Source of the DNA: Veillonella infantium
Lineage (GTDB): Bacteria; Bacillota; Negativicutes; Veillonellales; Veillonellaceae
Direction: 5' to 3'
NCBI RefSeq assembly: GCF_002959895.1
Contig: NZ_PPDD01000001.1
Location: forward strand, 186,001 to 250,000
DNA length: 64,000 nucleotides
Shown here: piece by piece, positions 1-10,030 of the stretch
How positions within the stretch are numbered: the first letter of the stretch is position 1
How the letters are laid out: every line of letters starts with the position of its first letter
Made by a program: the position numbers and the translations under genes
Notes under the pieces: model-generated
Seen by the model: the letters and a program-made list of their open reading frames with translations, nothing else
Told to the model about the DNA's origin: nothing
The model's database searches: none

Positions 1-654
1 TAGTTCCTTAAAGTTTTGTACTGTTGCATCATAGTTAACAGGTGCATATCGGTTTGAAACGTAGAATATTTCAACACCTTGTTTATGTACTTCATTTAGG
101 AATTCAACAGCACCAGGCATGGCTTGCGATTTACCTTGATGCACAGCTTGACGCCACCAAGGAGCATCGAAGCGACCATTGCCATTAGCAATGCTTTCAC
201 CCATCAGTTTAGTATTATCCACTACAGTTTCGTCCGCATCAAGAACAATAGCAAGAGGTTTTCTTTGATGAGATGGATCAGTAACAGCCATCTTAACAAG
301 ATTTAGCGCCACATTGTACCCTTGATACGCTAGTGCTCTGTACTCTGCAGAGGTGCGCATCCATAAGAGTCCCATTGTTTCTGTTTCGGCTTGGTACTGC
401 TGTTTTTGCTTCAGTGCTGTCTGCTCATCTAGTACTACTGCAGCTTTTGCCGGCTCACTGTTAGCAGCTACCGTATTCGTAGCCGCTATACTATTAGTCG
501 GTCGAGTTGATTGAACCTGTGCTACCATCGCTGTAGGAACTACAGGATTTGCCTTCACTGTCGTCGGAGAATCCGCCTGTACTACGGAACCTACGCAAAG
601 ACTACCGCCAAGGCAAGCCACCCCTACATACCATGCTAAACTACTACGTTTCAT
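1..654 (-). CDS. HAD-superfamily acid phosphatase / 5'-nucleotidase, e(P4)-like (3' end cut by window)
   Basis: The product is an exported phosphomonoesterase of the class B / lipoprotein e(P4) type, which dephosphorylates nucleotides such as NMN outside the cytoplasm. Residues 1-27 form a signal peptide. Residues 28-75 are a low-complexity Ala/Thr/Val linker. The conserved WMRTSAEYRAL segment begins near residue 98, and the HAD nucleophile motif DADET lies at about 139-143. A later stretch (YVSNRY) matches HAD motif II. The start is the ATG at 654, preceded by a GGAGG-like site. The reading frame stays open to base 1, so the C-terminus lies outside the window. Whether the mature protein is lipidated is unclear, because Cys20 sits in a poor lipobox. 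Confidence 0.85.
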   Translation of the reverse strand, partial: MKRSSLAWYVGVACLGGSLCVGSVVQADSPTTVKANPVVPTAMVAQVQSTRPTNSIAATNTVAANSEPAKAAVVLDEQTALKQKQQYQAETETMGLLWMRTSAEYRALAYQGYNVALNLVKMAVTDPSHQRKPLAIVLDADETVVDNTKLMGESIANGNGRFDAPWWRQAVHQGKSQAMPGAVEFLNEVHKQGVEIFYVSNRYAPVNYDATVQNFKEL

Positions 655-840
655 AATTGCCTCCTATCCACATGTGCTCTCTGTATACATACAATACACA
701 ATGTAATTCTACATAGGTATACGAAAGTCCTCTATAGCTTTATAGGCTATCTGTGTATTTTAATCGATTTACACAAGAACTATGCTATAATACAGCTGTT
801 GATAGTATTAGAGAGTTCTTATAAAAAAGAGGTATATGTA

Positions 841-1722
841 ATGAAAGTATGTAAACGATTAATTATTACCAGTTCACTATTAGCTGTATTGGCTATATCA
901 TCTGCGTACGGGGCTACACCTGTACAGCCAAGTGAAAGCACAGACACTGCAGTGGTTGATATGGATTATTCTAATATTCCAGAGTTAAAAAAATCTATCG
1001 AAAGCGCAACTCCTGCTATGGTGCAATCTACGCTTGATGCTTCTAATGGAAAACCTACTAAAGATAAGCCCATCTATTCAACAGTGACTATGTCTGGTAA
1101 CCGTGTTGTATCCGTAAAAACTTACAAAACTAAAGAAGAACAAGAAAAAGCCATATTAAAAGAGCGTAAACGCTTAGACAAGGTCACTGCTGAACGTCAG
1201 GCTAAAAGAAAAGACGAAACACGCACAGATATGCTAAAAGGTTTAACACCAATACCGTCCTATCCACCGGTAAGCGAAACACGTGTATTACAAAGCGAAA
1301 TGTTCTCTAGACCATTCGGCAGACAACTAGATTTGCGTTTAGTAGAGGCCTATACACAAGATTATGACAAGGCCAAACCTGGCGATATTTATGTCTATGC
1401 AGATTATGTGGACTACACATCTAAACAGCTATTAGGTGAAAAAGATGGTACCACTGCTATTTCAGCTATGATTCTACGTGTAATCATGAGAAAAGACGAA
1501 AACAAGGCTTTCAGCATTGATGTAAATGCGTACTTCATAAATCCAACAACACATACCATTTCCATAAGTCGGTCCGAAGATGTAAAGGGTATCGATATCA
1601 AGAAAGAGGAAAGAGCTGAAGCTGTATTTAAACTACCATCACACCAATTACAAGCCGGCGATCCACAGTATGAAATCGCTAAGCTTATGTATCAGGACCT
1701 AACAAATAAAAAATTTGATTAA
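841..1722 (+). CDS. Secreted protein of unknown function
   Basis: I do not recognise the family. The ATG at 841 is chosen over an upstream TTG (799) because AAGAGG sits 8 nt before it and it opens a clean signal peptide (MKVCKRLIITSSLLAVLAI, cleavage near SSAYG). The mature part of about 270 residues is Lys/Glu-rich with a helical charged stretch (residues 95-140), then a more ordered C-terminal half with alternating hydrophobic residues. It is divergent from the upstream acid phosphatase and followed by a strong terminator at 1750. Architecture resembles the other small exported proteins in this window, but I see no sequence similarity to them. Confidence 0.7.
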   Translation: MKVCKRLIITSSLLAVLAISSAYGATPVQPSESTDTAVVDMDYSNIPELKKSIESATPAMVQSTLDASNGKPTKDKPIYSTVTMSGNRVVSVKTYKTKEEQEKAILKERKRLDKVTAERQAKRKDETRTDMLKGLTPIPSYPPVSETRVLQSEMFSRPFGRQLDLRLVEAYTQDYDKAKPGDIYVYADYVDYTSKQLLGEKDGTTAISAMILRVIMRKDENKAFSIDVNAYFINPTTHTISISRSEDVKGIDIKKEERAEAVFKLPSHQLQAGDPQYEIAKLMYQDLTNKKFD

Positions 1723-1749
1723 TAATATTTAAATACAATCTCCATGACA

Positions 1750-1790
1750 AAAGCCCCTCCTTACTATGTCCTACATAGCAAGGAGGGGCT
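1750..1790. terminator. Bidirectional terminator
   Basis: A long G/C-rich hairpin (arms AAGCCCCTCCTTACTATGT and its complement) sits between convergent genes ending at 1722 (+) and 1800 (-). It probably serves both. Confidence 0.85.
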
Positions 1791-1799
1791 TCGTCTTAG

Positions 1800-2084
1800 T
1801 TACGCTGGACGGCTCCAGTCGACTTGTACGTCGATAGCTTCCCACATGCGTGTTAAAGCTAATTTTAGGTTATCTAAAGATTCTAATGGTTTTACAGTCA
1901 ACCGTTCATATGTATCAAGACCTGTAGCATGCTCGATGGCATGTTCGTCGTTCAAGTAAGCGATAACCTTATCAGCCCACTCTTGTTCAGGTAAATCTAC
2001 GGACACTGTTTTTGCTTCTGTATCATAGGACAAGAAGCCATTGCTGTTGATGCCATAATGGATGGCTACACGAAATAAACTCAT
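1800..2084 (-). CDS. Conserved-looking 94-residue cytoplasmic protein, function unknown
   Basis: The start is placed at the ATG at 2084 (MSLFRVAIHYG), 14 codons inside the longest frame, because AGAGG lies directly upstream. The protein is acidic and soluble, with no signal peptide or membrane segment and no motif I can name. It lies downstream of dinB on the same strand, 109 bp beyond the dinB stop, so it may be transcribed with it. Codon use looks like that of its neighbours. Confidence 0.6.
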   Translation of the reverse strand: MSLFRVAIHYGINSNGFLSYDTEAKTVSVDLPEQEWADKVIAYLNDEHAIEHATGLDTYERLTVKPLESLDNLKLALTRMWEAIDVQVDWSRPA

Positions 2085-2193
2085 ATCTATACCTCTCTTG
2101 CGGTAATTTTTAAACACTATATCCATATTGTAACATGAATAAATATATTAGCGAAAGTATTCAATATAAACTTTATGAGTCTATTGTATCGAG

Positions 2194-3660
2194 TTATATG
2201 TCTTCGTTAAGGTCGCCTACATCACCATTCTTATATAGGTCAAGACTCTTATCCATTTTATTAGATTCCACATCCTCATTAGTAGATTGTGCATCTACTG
2301 CGGCCTTTAGTTCCGATCGCTTTCTACGCGTTCCATTGTCTCCGTGAAAGCGCTGCCATAATGCGCCACTCATAACGGCCGTTTCACCAAATTTAGACTC
2401 TAATGAATCTAATACACCAGCCAGTTTATTTTCAGTCTCATTTTTAGATGATTCGAAAAGACTATCTTGCATAGGCACCTCTTCATCGAGACCACTTACG
2501 GTAAGGCCTAATAGTCGTATAGGGCCCGGGGGATCCATAAAGGCAATCTCACTAGAACTACCATAGTTTGAACTACTATAGTTTGAATTAGTAGATTTTA
2601 AATTTGTAGATTTAACCTTCGTAGTGGCTCCTAATAGTTCAATGTCGTTCTTTGTGCCTTTCGGTTTTTTACTGGTCTTATCTTGCATGAGTTTGTTCCA
2701 CAAGAGCAAAGCCGTTTCAAAAAACACATGCTCATGGTCTGATGGTGTATCTAACCGCTTTTGGCGAGATACGGTGGTGAAATCATCGTACCGAACCTTA
2801 ATGGATACGGTATGACCTAAGAGATTACGTTTTCGCAATCGTTTTGATAAGCGGTTAGCAAAATATCTAAACTCTAATTCAATAGCACTACCATCCGTTA
2901 AATCTTCTTCGTAAGTCTCCTCCGCACCAATAGATTGTATTTTGCGATCTGTTTCCACCGGTCTATCGTCAATCCCATTCGCTAGTTCCCATATGCGGCG
3001 CGCCTGGTTGCCCACGAGGGGAATTAAACTACTTTCATCAGGCAACGCTTGAATATGACGCATCAAGTGAAAGCCTCCTGTTTTCAAGATTTTTTCTGTA
3101 CGAGGACCTACGCCCCAAATGCGTTTAATCGGTAATGGAGCTAAAATCTCTTTTTCACGGCCATAAGGTATGACTACAAGGCCGTCGGGCTTATCTAAAT
3201 CGGATGCCAATTTGGCAAGGAATTTATTCGGTGCTAGCCCTGCAGAGATAATAAGACCTGTTTCCTCAAATACTCGATCTTTAATGGCTCTGCCCAGTGC
3301 TTTTGGTCCACTATACATGGTAGACATACCGCTAACCTCGAGAAAGGCTTCGTCGATAGATAGAGGCTCAATGTGAGGCGTAAATTCTTTCATAATAGAA
3401 AAAATCTGATGGGATACCTCTTTGTAACGATCCATACGCGGATACACATAGATGCCATCGGGACAGAGTTTCTTAGCTCGTGAAATAGGCATCGCCGAAT
3501 GAACACCGAATTTGCGAGCCTCATAGGAGCAGGTAGCAACGACGCCACGTGAAGAAAGACCACCCACAATTACGGGGTGGCCTTTATATTCTGGATGATC
3601 CAATTGTTCGATGGACGCGAAAAATGCATCCATATCAACATGCATAATCCATCGTCTCAT
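2194..3660 (-). CDS. dinB: DNA polymerase IV (Y-family translesion polymerase)
   Basis: Error-prone translesion DNA polymerase. The palm motif MHVDMDAFFASIEQL (residues 6-20) and the second catalytic block SIDEAFLEVSG (about 102-112) supply the metal-binding Asp and Asp/Glu residues. The HhH region (IKRIWGVGPRT) and the little finger follow. At 488 residues it is about 100 longer than usual: a Ser/Asn/Thr low-complexity insert lies near residues 360-375 and a polar acidic tail after about 440. It starts 2 nt after the ArsR-type gene stop, so the two are co-transcribed and almost certainly translationally coupled. That is an unusual regulatory partner for dinB. Confidence 0.95.
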   Translation of the reverse strand: MRRWIMHVDMDAFFASIEQLDHPEYKGHPVIVGGLSSRGVVATCSYEARKFGVHSAMPISRAKKLCPDGIYVYPRMDRYKEVSHQIFSIMKEFTPHIEPLSIDEAFLEVSGMSTMYSGPKALGRAIKDRVFEETGLIISAGLAPNKFLAKLASDLDKPDGLVVIPYGREKEILAPLPIKRIWGVGPRTEKILKTGGFHLMRHIQALPDESSLIPLVGNQARRIWELANGIDDRPVETDRKIQSIGAEETYEEDLTDGSAIELEFRYFANRLSKRLRKRNLLGHTVSIKVRYDDFTTVSRQKRLDTPSDHEHVFFETALLLWNKLMQDKTSKKPKGTKNDIELLGATTKVKSTNLKSTNSNYSSSNYGSSSEIAFMDPPGPIRLLGLTVSGLDEEVPMQDSLFESSKNETENKLAGVLDSLESKFGETAVMSGALWQRFHGDNGTRRKRSELKAAVDAQSTNEDVESNKMDKSLDLYKNGDVGDLNEDI

Positions 3661-3662
3661 TG

Positions 3663-4007
3663 TTACGCTTCTTTTTCGTGCTCAGAAATACGGCAGTATT
3701 TAATTTGCGCGCAAATACACTCATCCTTAGATTTATATAATTGAGGGATGATCTCTAAAATATCGCCAAATGTAGCTTCATTAATGGAATAACGAGTCCA
3801 TAAGCCATTACGTTGAGAGTTAACTACACCTGCATCAATTAAGATTTTCATGTGGTAGCTCAACGTAGATTGGGATAAATTGAAGCTAGCTAAAATATCA
3901 GCTGCACATAATTCATTGCAAGACAACATATCGATGATGTGTAATCTTGTTTCATCGCTTAATGCCTTGAAAATCGTAGCTAAACGTTCGTAAGAAACTT
4001 CAACCAT
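3663..4007 (-). CDS. ArsR/SmtB-family winged-helix repressor
   Basis: A 114-residue winged-helix regulator. The HTH (LSQSTLSYHMKIL, about residues 43-55) and the wing (RNGLWTRYSI) are clear. The classical helix-3 metal site CxC is reduced to a single Cys (NELCAADIL). Three further Cys lie at the C-terminus (CIC...YC), which could make a different thiol metal or redox sensor. It is the first gene of a two-gene unit with dinB. Family members repress their own operon and release on metal or oxidant binding, so here the inducer would control a mutagenic polymerase. The inducer itself cannot be read from the sequence. Confidence 0.88.
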   Translation of the reverse strand: MVEVSYERLATIFKALSDETRLHIIDMLSCNELCAADILASFNLSQSTLSYHMKILIDAGVVNSQRNGLWTRYSINEATFGDILEIIPQLYKSKDECICAQIKYCRISEHEKEA

Positions 4008-4549
4008 ATCTTTAACTCCTCAAATCCGTATCAAAAAATGTCAATCTACTTTCTAGACTCTATTATATACTATTTCTTAATGTAAATCTATTTTTTTCTT
4101 TATATTTGTATCTTAATAATTTATTATGAATATCAATTTTATATAGATGGGTAATTTTTACCACATTATAAACTAATTTAAGCACGTCATAGTTTGTATA
4201 TTGTGAATATTTTAAATAAATTTTCATCTCATAGATTTATTTAGTTATACATAATTTTGCATATATAAAAATTGTATAAAATATTTTTCTATAGAATTTT
4301 CGATATACACATTTTCCGATAACCTTATAGCATACTTCGATATACCGCACTACATTAGCAACCGAAAGGATTAGATGTATTATACTTTTTTTTGTAGTCT
4401 AAATCATTTCATTACAAAAGGCTCCTCTTAGAGGAGCCTTATCTGTATAATTCTATAAACCGATTGCATAGCGGTAAAATTTTAACAATTATACTGCTAA
4501 ATCTACACTATCGAATGCAATCATTTACATTATATCAAATTAGTATAGC
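4008..4549. other. AT-rich intergenic region upstream of arsR-dinB
   Basis: I see no open reading frame of note. It contains a very AT-rich stretch (4060-4330) with CGATAT-type words near 4301-4345, which may hold the arsR promoter and operator, and the purA terminator at 4417-4440. Confidence 0.5.
4417..4440 (-). terminator. Rho-independent terminator of purA
   Basis: Perfect inverted arms AAGGCTCCTC / GAGGAGCCTT with a 3-nt loop. On the minus strand the stem is followed by TTTTG. Confidence 0.8.
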
Positions 4550-6180
<1,631 letters not shown>

Positions 6181-6181
6181 A

Positions 6182-6535
6182 TTATGTATACCTCTCAATA
6201 TAATCATTCTTATATTTAACAGCTAGCTCAATAGCATTCTTCGGTGTTTTCATAGATTTTTTTATAAAACCATTAGTTAAAACAATTCGCTTTCCTACAA
6301 AAAAGAAATACAATATTCTAGAAATATTTTAACCTTGCTTCGTTCGTAACTCATAAATACCATCTTCTAAATGTTTAGACTGAGGCTCTCTCAAACAATT
6401 GCCATATAATTCAAGTATCTTTAGATCTCTAATTGTTTTAGCACGTTGCTTATCTGAGAGCTCATTTAAGAATACTTTTGCTGGCTTTTCTCCACTAAGA
6501 GTTTCATAAAAAACAACAGAAAACGTATCCATCAT
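6182..6535 (-). pseudogene. HigB/RelE-like toxin (Gp49 family) interrupted by an in-frame stop
   Basis: Read from the ATG at 6535 the frame gives a mRNA-interferase-like protein (DTFSVVFYETLSGEKPA..., YELRTKQG) up to a TAA at about 6329-6331. With no frame change it then continues NISRILYFFFVGKRI, VLTNGFIKKSMKTP and ends at a TAA at 6182. The full length, about 117 residues, and the LTNGFxKKxxKTP block are typical of HigB toxins. A single codon in a region that normally reads G-S/N-x-I-S-R is therefore replaced by a stop. An A/G-rich RBS lies just before the start. Either a natural loss-of-function or a sequencing error would explain it. Confidence 0.82.
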
Positions 6536-6670
6536 ATTCCCCCTAATACTAGAAGAAATCTTCACCTAAATTATATGTTAAAACATATATATAGTAAAGA
6601 TATTGAAATATAGAAAGTCAAAGTCTTACTATAACCAATATAAATATCTAATCTTCTAAAGTAAACAAAT

Positions 6671-6695
6671 GGGAGGTGACTATTAGTCACCTCCC
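6671..6695. terminator. Hairpin downstream of the MFS gene
   Basis: Ten-bp perfect stem (GGGAGGTGAC / GTCACCTCCC) with a 5-nt loop. It is followed by a weak T-rich tail on either strand and probably terminates the MFS transcript. Confidence 0.6.
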
Positions 6696-6726
6696 ACGTA
6701 TTGACATTTTATCTAATCAAAGTATT

Positions 6727-7875
6727 CTATTTTGGCTCCTTTAACCAGAAGCTCATTAGGAGCCCCATAAGTCCTACAGGTATCAATGTCATCAATGCTG
6801 TTTGCACACCATAGATATCAGCTAAATGGCCTACATATGGAGCTACAAGGCCACCTAAAGTAATGCCTAGACCTAAGGTAATTCCCGATGCAAATCCTGC
6901 ATTTTTTGCAAGATATTTTTGACCTAATACCGTAATTGGTCCATATTGTGAAAATACGCCAAAGGCCATCGGTATCATAGCACCGAAGAAGCCCCAGATA
7001 TTTGGTACAAAGATAAATACTAAAACAGACGGCAAGAAGATAAGATTACCTAAACGTACCGTTTTCAGGAAGCCTAATTTATCAGATAGAGCACCGCCCA
7101 TATAAGTAAGAACCGCGCCCATTGCAAAGTACATAGTTAGCGCCAAACTAGAGGCACTGGCTTCGCCGTTTATAACGGTAATATACAAAATAGGGATAAA
7201 GATGGATAGTACAGAGAACAATATGGAGCGAGAAGCAATGACAAAGAATAACTTGCCGAAGCTTACCCAATCGTTGGCACCAGTATTAGTGGACTTAGCA
7301 GAGCTTTTACTTTCACCAACAACATCGGTAGCCGCAGAACCTGTAAAGGCATACACATACAATAACACGCCAATTAAGGCAATGGCCGTGAACACCCAAA
7401 GGAACTGAGCGCCAAAGACGTACACACCACCAGCAAGGAGCGGCCCCATTGCAAAACCAGCACTACCACCTACGGCAAAGCGCCCCATAGCATTACCAAG
7501 CTCATTGGATTGCATACGGTTTACAAGAAGTGCTGCCTCAGGATGGAACAATGCAGCCCCAAGGCCTGCAATGAGCGATAGAGCAAGTATCATCTCATAG
7601 CTCGTCGCCAGTGCAATGGAACTAATGGAGACTAATGTTATGGAAAAGCCTACTGGAATAAACCAAGGCACGCGCCACCGATCCGCCACATAGCCCAAGA
7701 TAGGTTGGGCTACAGAAGCCACGATGGTGTTACAGAAAATGATAGATGCTGATTGATAGTAGTTAAGCCCAAAGTTAGCGATAAAAAACGGTATAAGCGC
7801 CGCTAGAGATCCTTGTCCAAAGTCATTAATACAATGAAAAATAGGCGGTCCGTACTTTCGTATAATACGTTTCAT
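6727..7875 (-). CDS. MFS exporter, fosmidomycin-resistance (Fsr)-like
   Basis: A 382-residue major facilitator protein with about 12 hydrophobic segments. The start at 7875 (MKRIIRKYGPPIFHC) has TAGGAGG upstream. N-terminal features match the Fsr-type subgroup: FGQGSLAALIPFF in the first helix, LGYVADRW between helices 2 and 3, and a GLGAALFHPEAA segment in helix 4. The substrate cannot be assigned from sequence; family members export fosmidomycin or other small compounds. It lies between purB (upstream, separated by a terminator) and the TA pair, and is probably transcribed from its own promoter or by readthrough. Confidence 0.85.
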   Translation of the reverse strand: MKRIIRKYGPPIFHCINDFGQGSLAALIPFFIANFGLNYYQSASIIFCNTIVASVAQPILGYVADRWRVPWFIPVGFSITLVSISSIALATSYEMILALSLIAGLGAALFHPEAALLVNRMQSNELGNAMGRFAVGGSAGFAMGPLLAGGVYVFGAQFLWVFTAIALIGVLLYVYAFTGSAATDVVGESKSSAKSTNTGANDWVSFGKLFFVIASRSILFSVLSIFIPILYITVINGEASASSLALTMYFAMGAVLTYMGGALSDKLGFLKTVRLGNLIFLPSVLVFIFVPNIWGFFGAMIPMAFGVFSQYGPITVLGQKYLAKNAGFASGITLGLGITLGGLVAPYVGHLADIYGVQTALMTLIPVGLMGLLMSFWLKEPK

Positions 7876-7890
7876 ATAACCTCCTAAGAT

Positions 7891-7959
7891 AAATAAAAAC
7901 AGGTAGATATAGCCAACACCTAATGCATGTGCCATAGGCTTGTTGGTCTATACCTACCC
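7891..7959 (-). terminator. Rho-independent terminator after purB
   Basis: On the minus strand, imperfect arms of about 18 nt (starting GGTAGGTATAGACCAACA) close a 25-nt loop and are followed by TGTTTTTATTT, 37 nt downstream of the purB stop. It also lies in the leader of the MFS gene. Confidence 0.65.
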
Positions 7960-7995
7960 TAGTCTTTCATATGTTATGTGGGAAGTACCCTACAA

Positions 7996-9291
7996 TTATA
8001 GGCCAAAGCGAGCCATGATTGTATCTACATGTTTCAACAATTTATGTGGATCGAAGCATGCATCGATTTCTTCAGCAGTCATGTATTTCTTGATGTTTTC
8101 ATCAGATTTAAGACCTGTAGCGAAATCTTTACCTTCAAGCCAACGTTCCATAGCGTATTTTTGAACCCAACGGTATGCTTCGTCACGTACGGCACCTTTG
8201 TCTACAAGGTGAGTCAAAATTGTTTGGCTGAATACAAGGCCCCCTGTAAGGTTAAGGTTTTTAAGCATTGTTTCAGGATATACCAACAATTTATCAATTG
8301 TACGGATTGTAAGGTGAAGCATGTAGTTCAACGAAATTGTTGCATCTGGTAAGATGACACGTTCTACAGAGCTATGGGAAATGTCGCGTTCATGCCACAA
8401 AGCTTGGTCTTCGTAAGCAGATTGAGCATAGCCACGAAGCAAGCGAGCCATACCGCAAATTCTTTCACATGTAATAGGATTACGTTTATGAGGCATTGCA
8501 GAGGAGCCCTTTTGTTTAGGGCTGAAATATTCTTCCGCTTCGCGCACTTCAGTACGTTGCAGATGACGAATTTCCAAAGCGATTTTATCCAATGTACCGC
8601 CTACAACAGCGATAGTGGACAACAATTCAGCGTGACGGTCACGTTGTACGACTTGTGTAGCGATTTTAACAGGTTCAAGACCTAATTTTTCGCATACATA
8701 TTGTTCTACGAATGGATCGATGTTGGAGTATGTACCAACAGCACCGGACAATTTACCAACAGCTACGCTTTTACGAGCATGTTCCATGCGTTCGATGTCG
8801 CGTTCTACTTCAGCCATCCACAATGCTAATTTCAAACCAAATGTAGTAGGTTCACCATGAATACCGTGAGTACGGCCGATCATAGGTGTATATTTGAACT
8901 CAGCTGCGCGACGACGCAATACTTCGTGCAAGCGTTTCAAGTCTTCAATCAAGATGTCGCATGCTTGTTTCATCATGTAACCAAGTGCTGTATCTTTAAC
9001 GTCAGTAGATGTAAGGCCAAGATGGATATATTTAGCCGCTTCAGGACCTACGTATTCGCCTACTGCTGTTACGAAGGAAATAATATCGTGGTTTGTTTCC
9101 TTTTCGATTTCATGAATGCGTTCAACGTCGAAATTGCCCTTTTCACGAATGGCTTTAGCCGCTTCTTTAGGGATAACTCCCAACTCAGCTTGCGCCTCGG
9201 ATGCCAATGTTTCTACCAATAACATTGTGTCGAACTCGTTGCGTTCGCTCCAAATATGGCCCATTTCTTCTCGTGTATAACGTGGTATCAT
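7996..9291 (-). CDS. purB: Adenylosuccinate lyase
   Basis: Cleaves adenylosuccinate to AMP and SAICAR to AICAR. The fumarase/aspartase-superfamily signature GSSAMPHKRNP is present near residue 262, the TSTDVKDTA block near 93 and the GRTHG block near 138. The length of 431 residues is normal. The start is the ATG at 9291 with GGAGA upstream. A GTGAAAG motif lies in the short leader at 9347. Confidence 0.98.
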   Translation of the reverse strand: MIPRYTREEMGHIWSERNEFDTMLLVETLASEAQAELGVIPKEAAKAIREKGNFDVERIHEIEKETNHDIISFVTAVGEYVGPEAAKYIHLGLTSTDVKDTALGYMMKQACDILIEDLKRLHEVLRRRAAEFKYTPMIGRTHGIHGEPTTFGLKLALWMAEVERDIERMEHARKSVAVGKLSGAVGTYSNIDPFVEQYVCEKLGLEPVKIATQVVQRDRHAELLSTIAVVGGTLDKIALEIRHLQRTEVREAEEYFSPKQKGSSAMPHKRNPITCERICGMARLLRGYAQSAYEDQALWHERDISHSSVERVILPDATISLNYMLHLTIRTIDKLLVYPETMLKNLNLTGGLVFSQTILTHLVDKGAVRDEAYRWVQKYAMERWLEGKDFATGLKSDENIKKYMTAEEIDACFDPHKLLKHVDTIMARFGL

Positions 9292-9524
9292 GATGTCTCC
9301 TTTGCATGATAAAAGCTAGATTTCTTATAAAATAATTGTATCATATGTGAAAGCTCCATTCAATGAAAGACCAATAAATTTCCGAATGATAATTATATTA
9401 AATTTACTAATCGTTCGTATTTATTGGTACACCATACTTTAACTTAGAATTTATACTAATAAAATGATATACTAGAGCTATCTGAAATATACAGGAACTT
9501 GTATATCATTATCGGGAGGCTTTC

Positions 9525-9935
9525 ATGGCAAATTTAAATCGCAAAGAGCGTCGTGCACAGCGCAACGAATCAAATACTATAGGCATACTATTGCGCCTAT
9601 TCTTTGTACTCAGCTTTATCGGCTTGGCCGTAGTTCTGTTTGGAGAACTTGATCTCAACTATGTATTCTCCATCTTTACAGCAGATATCATCGTATCCTT
9701 AATTTACGTGATACTCAATAAATCTCGCATTACTACATCCTTAGCGGTTAACACCAATGTACGCGTTATCATTGCATTCCTCATCATGCTAATAACTATG
9801 TTCTTCTACGCCTTTGCATTATGGCGTGTCAATCAGTTTAGTGCGCCTATGCAGGTCACATTATTTATCGGTGGCGCCATCGTATATCTTGCGGTGTTTA
9901 ACTCTACCAAAACAATGCTTACAAACCAAGACTAA
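9525..9935 (+). CDS. Small integral membrane protein, function unknown
   Basis: 136 residues starting at an ATG with GGGAGG upstream. A basic N-terminus (NRKERRAQRNES) precedes four predicted membrane helices (about 21-42, 46-66, 80-102 and 110-128). I do not recognise the family. It is convergent with the malic enzyme gene and shares a terminator with it. Confidence 0.65.
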   Translation: MANLNRKERRAQRNESNTIGILLRLFFVLSFIGLAVVLFGELDLNYVFSIFTADIIVSLIYVILNKSRITTSLAVNTNVRVIIAFLIMLITMFFYAFALWRVNQFSAPMQVTLFIGGAIVYLAVFNSTKTMLTNQD

Positions 9936-9945
9936 TACAAACATA

Positions 9946-9996
9946 ACAAAAGAGGCATATCTTACATACATGCGTATGTGAGGTATGCCTCTTGTT
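9946..9996. terminator. Bidirectional terminator (copy 1 of a pair)
   Basis: A 20-bp-class hairpin with arms starting AAGAGGCATATC lies between convergent genes. A near-identical hairpin occurs at 11745-11788, on the other side of the malic enzyme gene. Confidence 0.85.
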
Positions 9997-10030
9997 ATTA
10001 TTTATCTAATTATTGATGTACTGTTATTAA

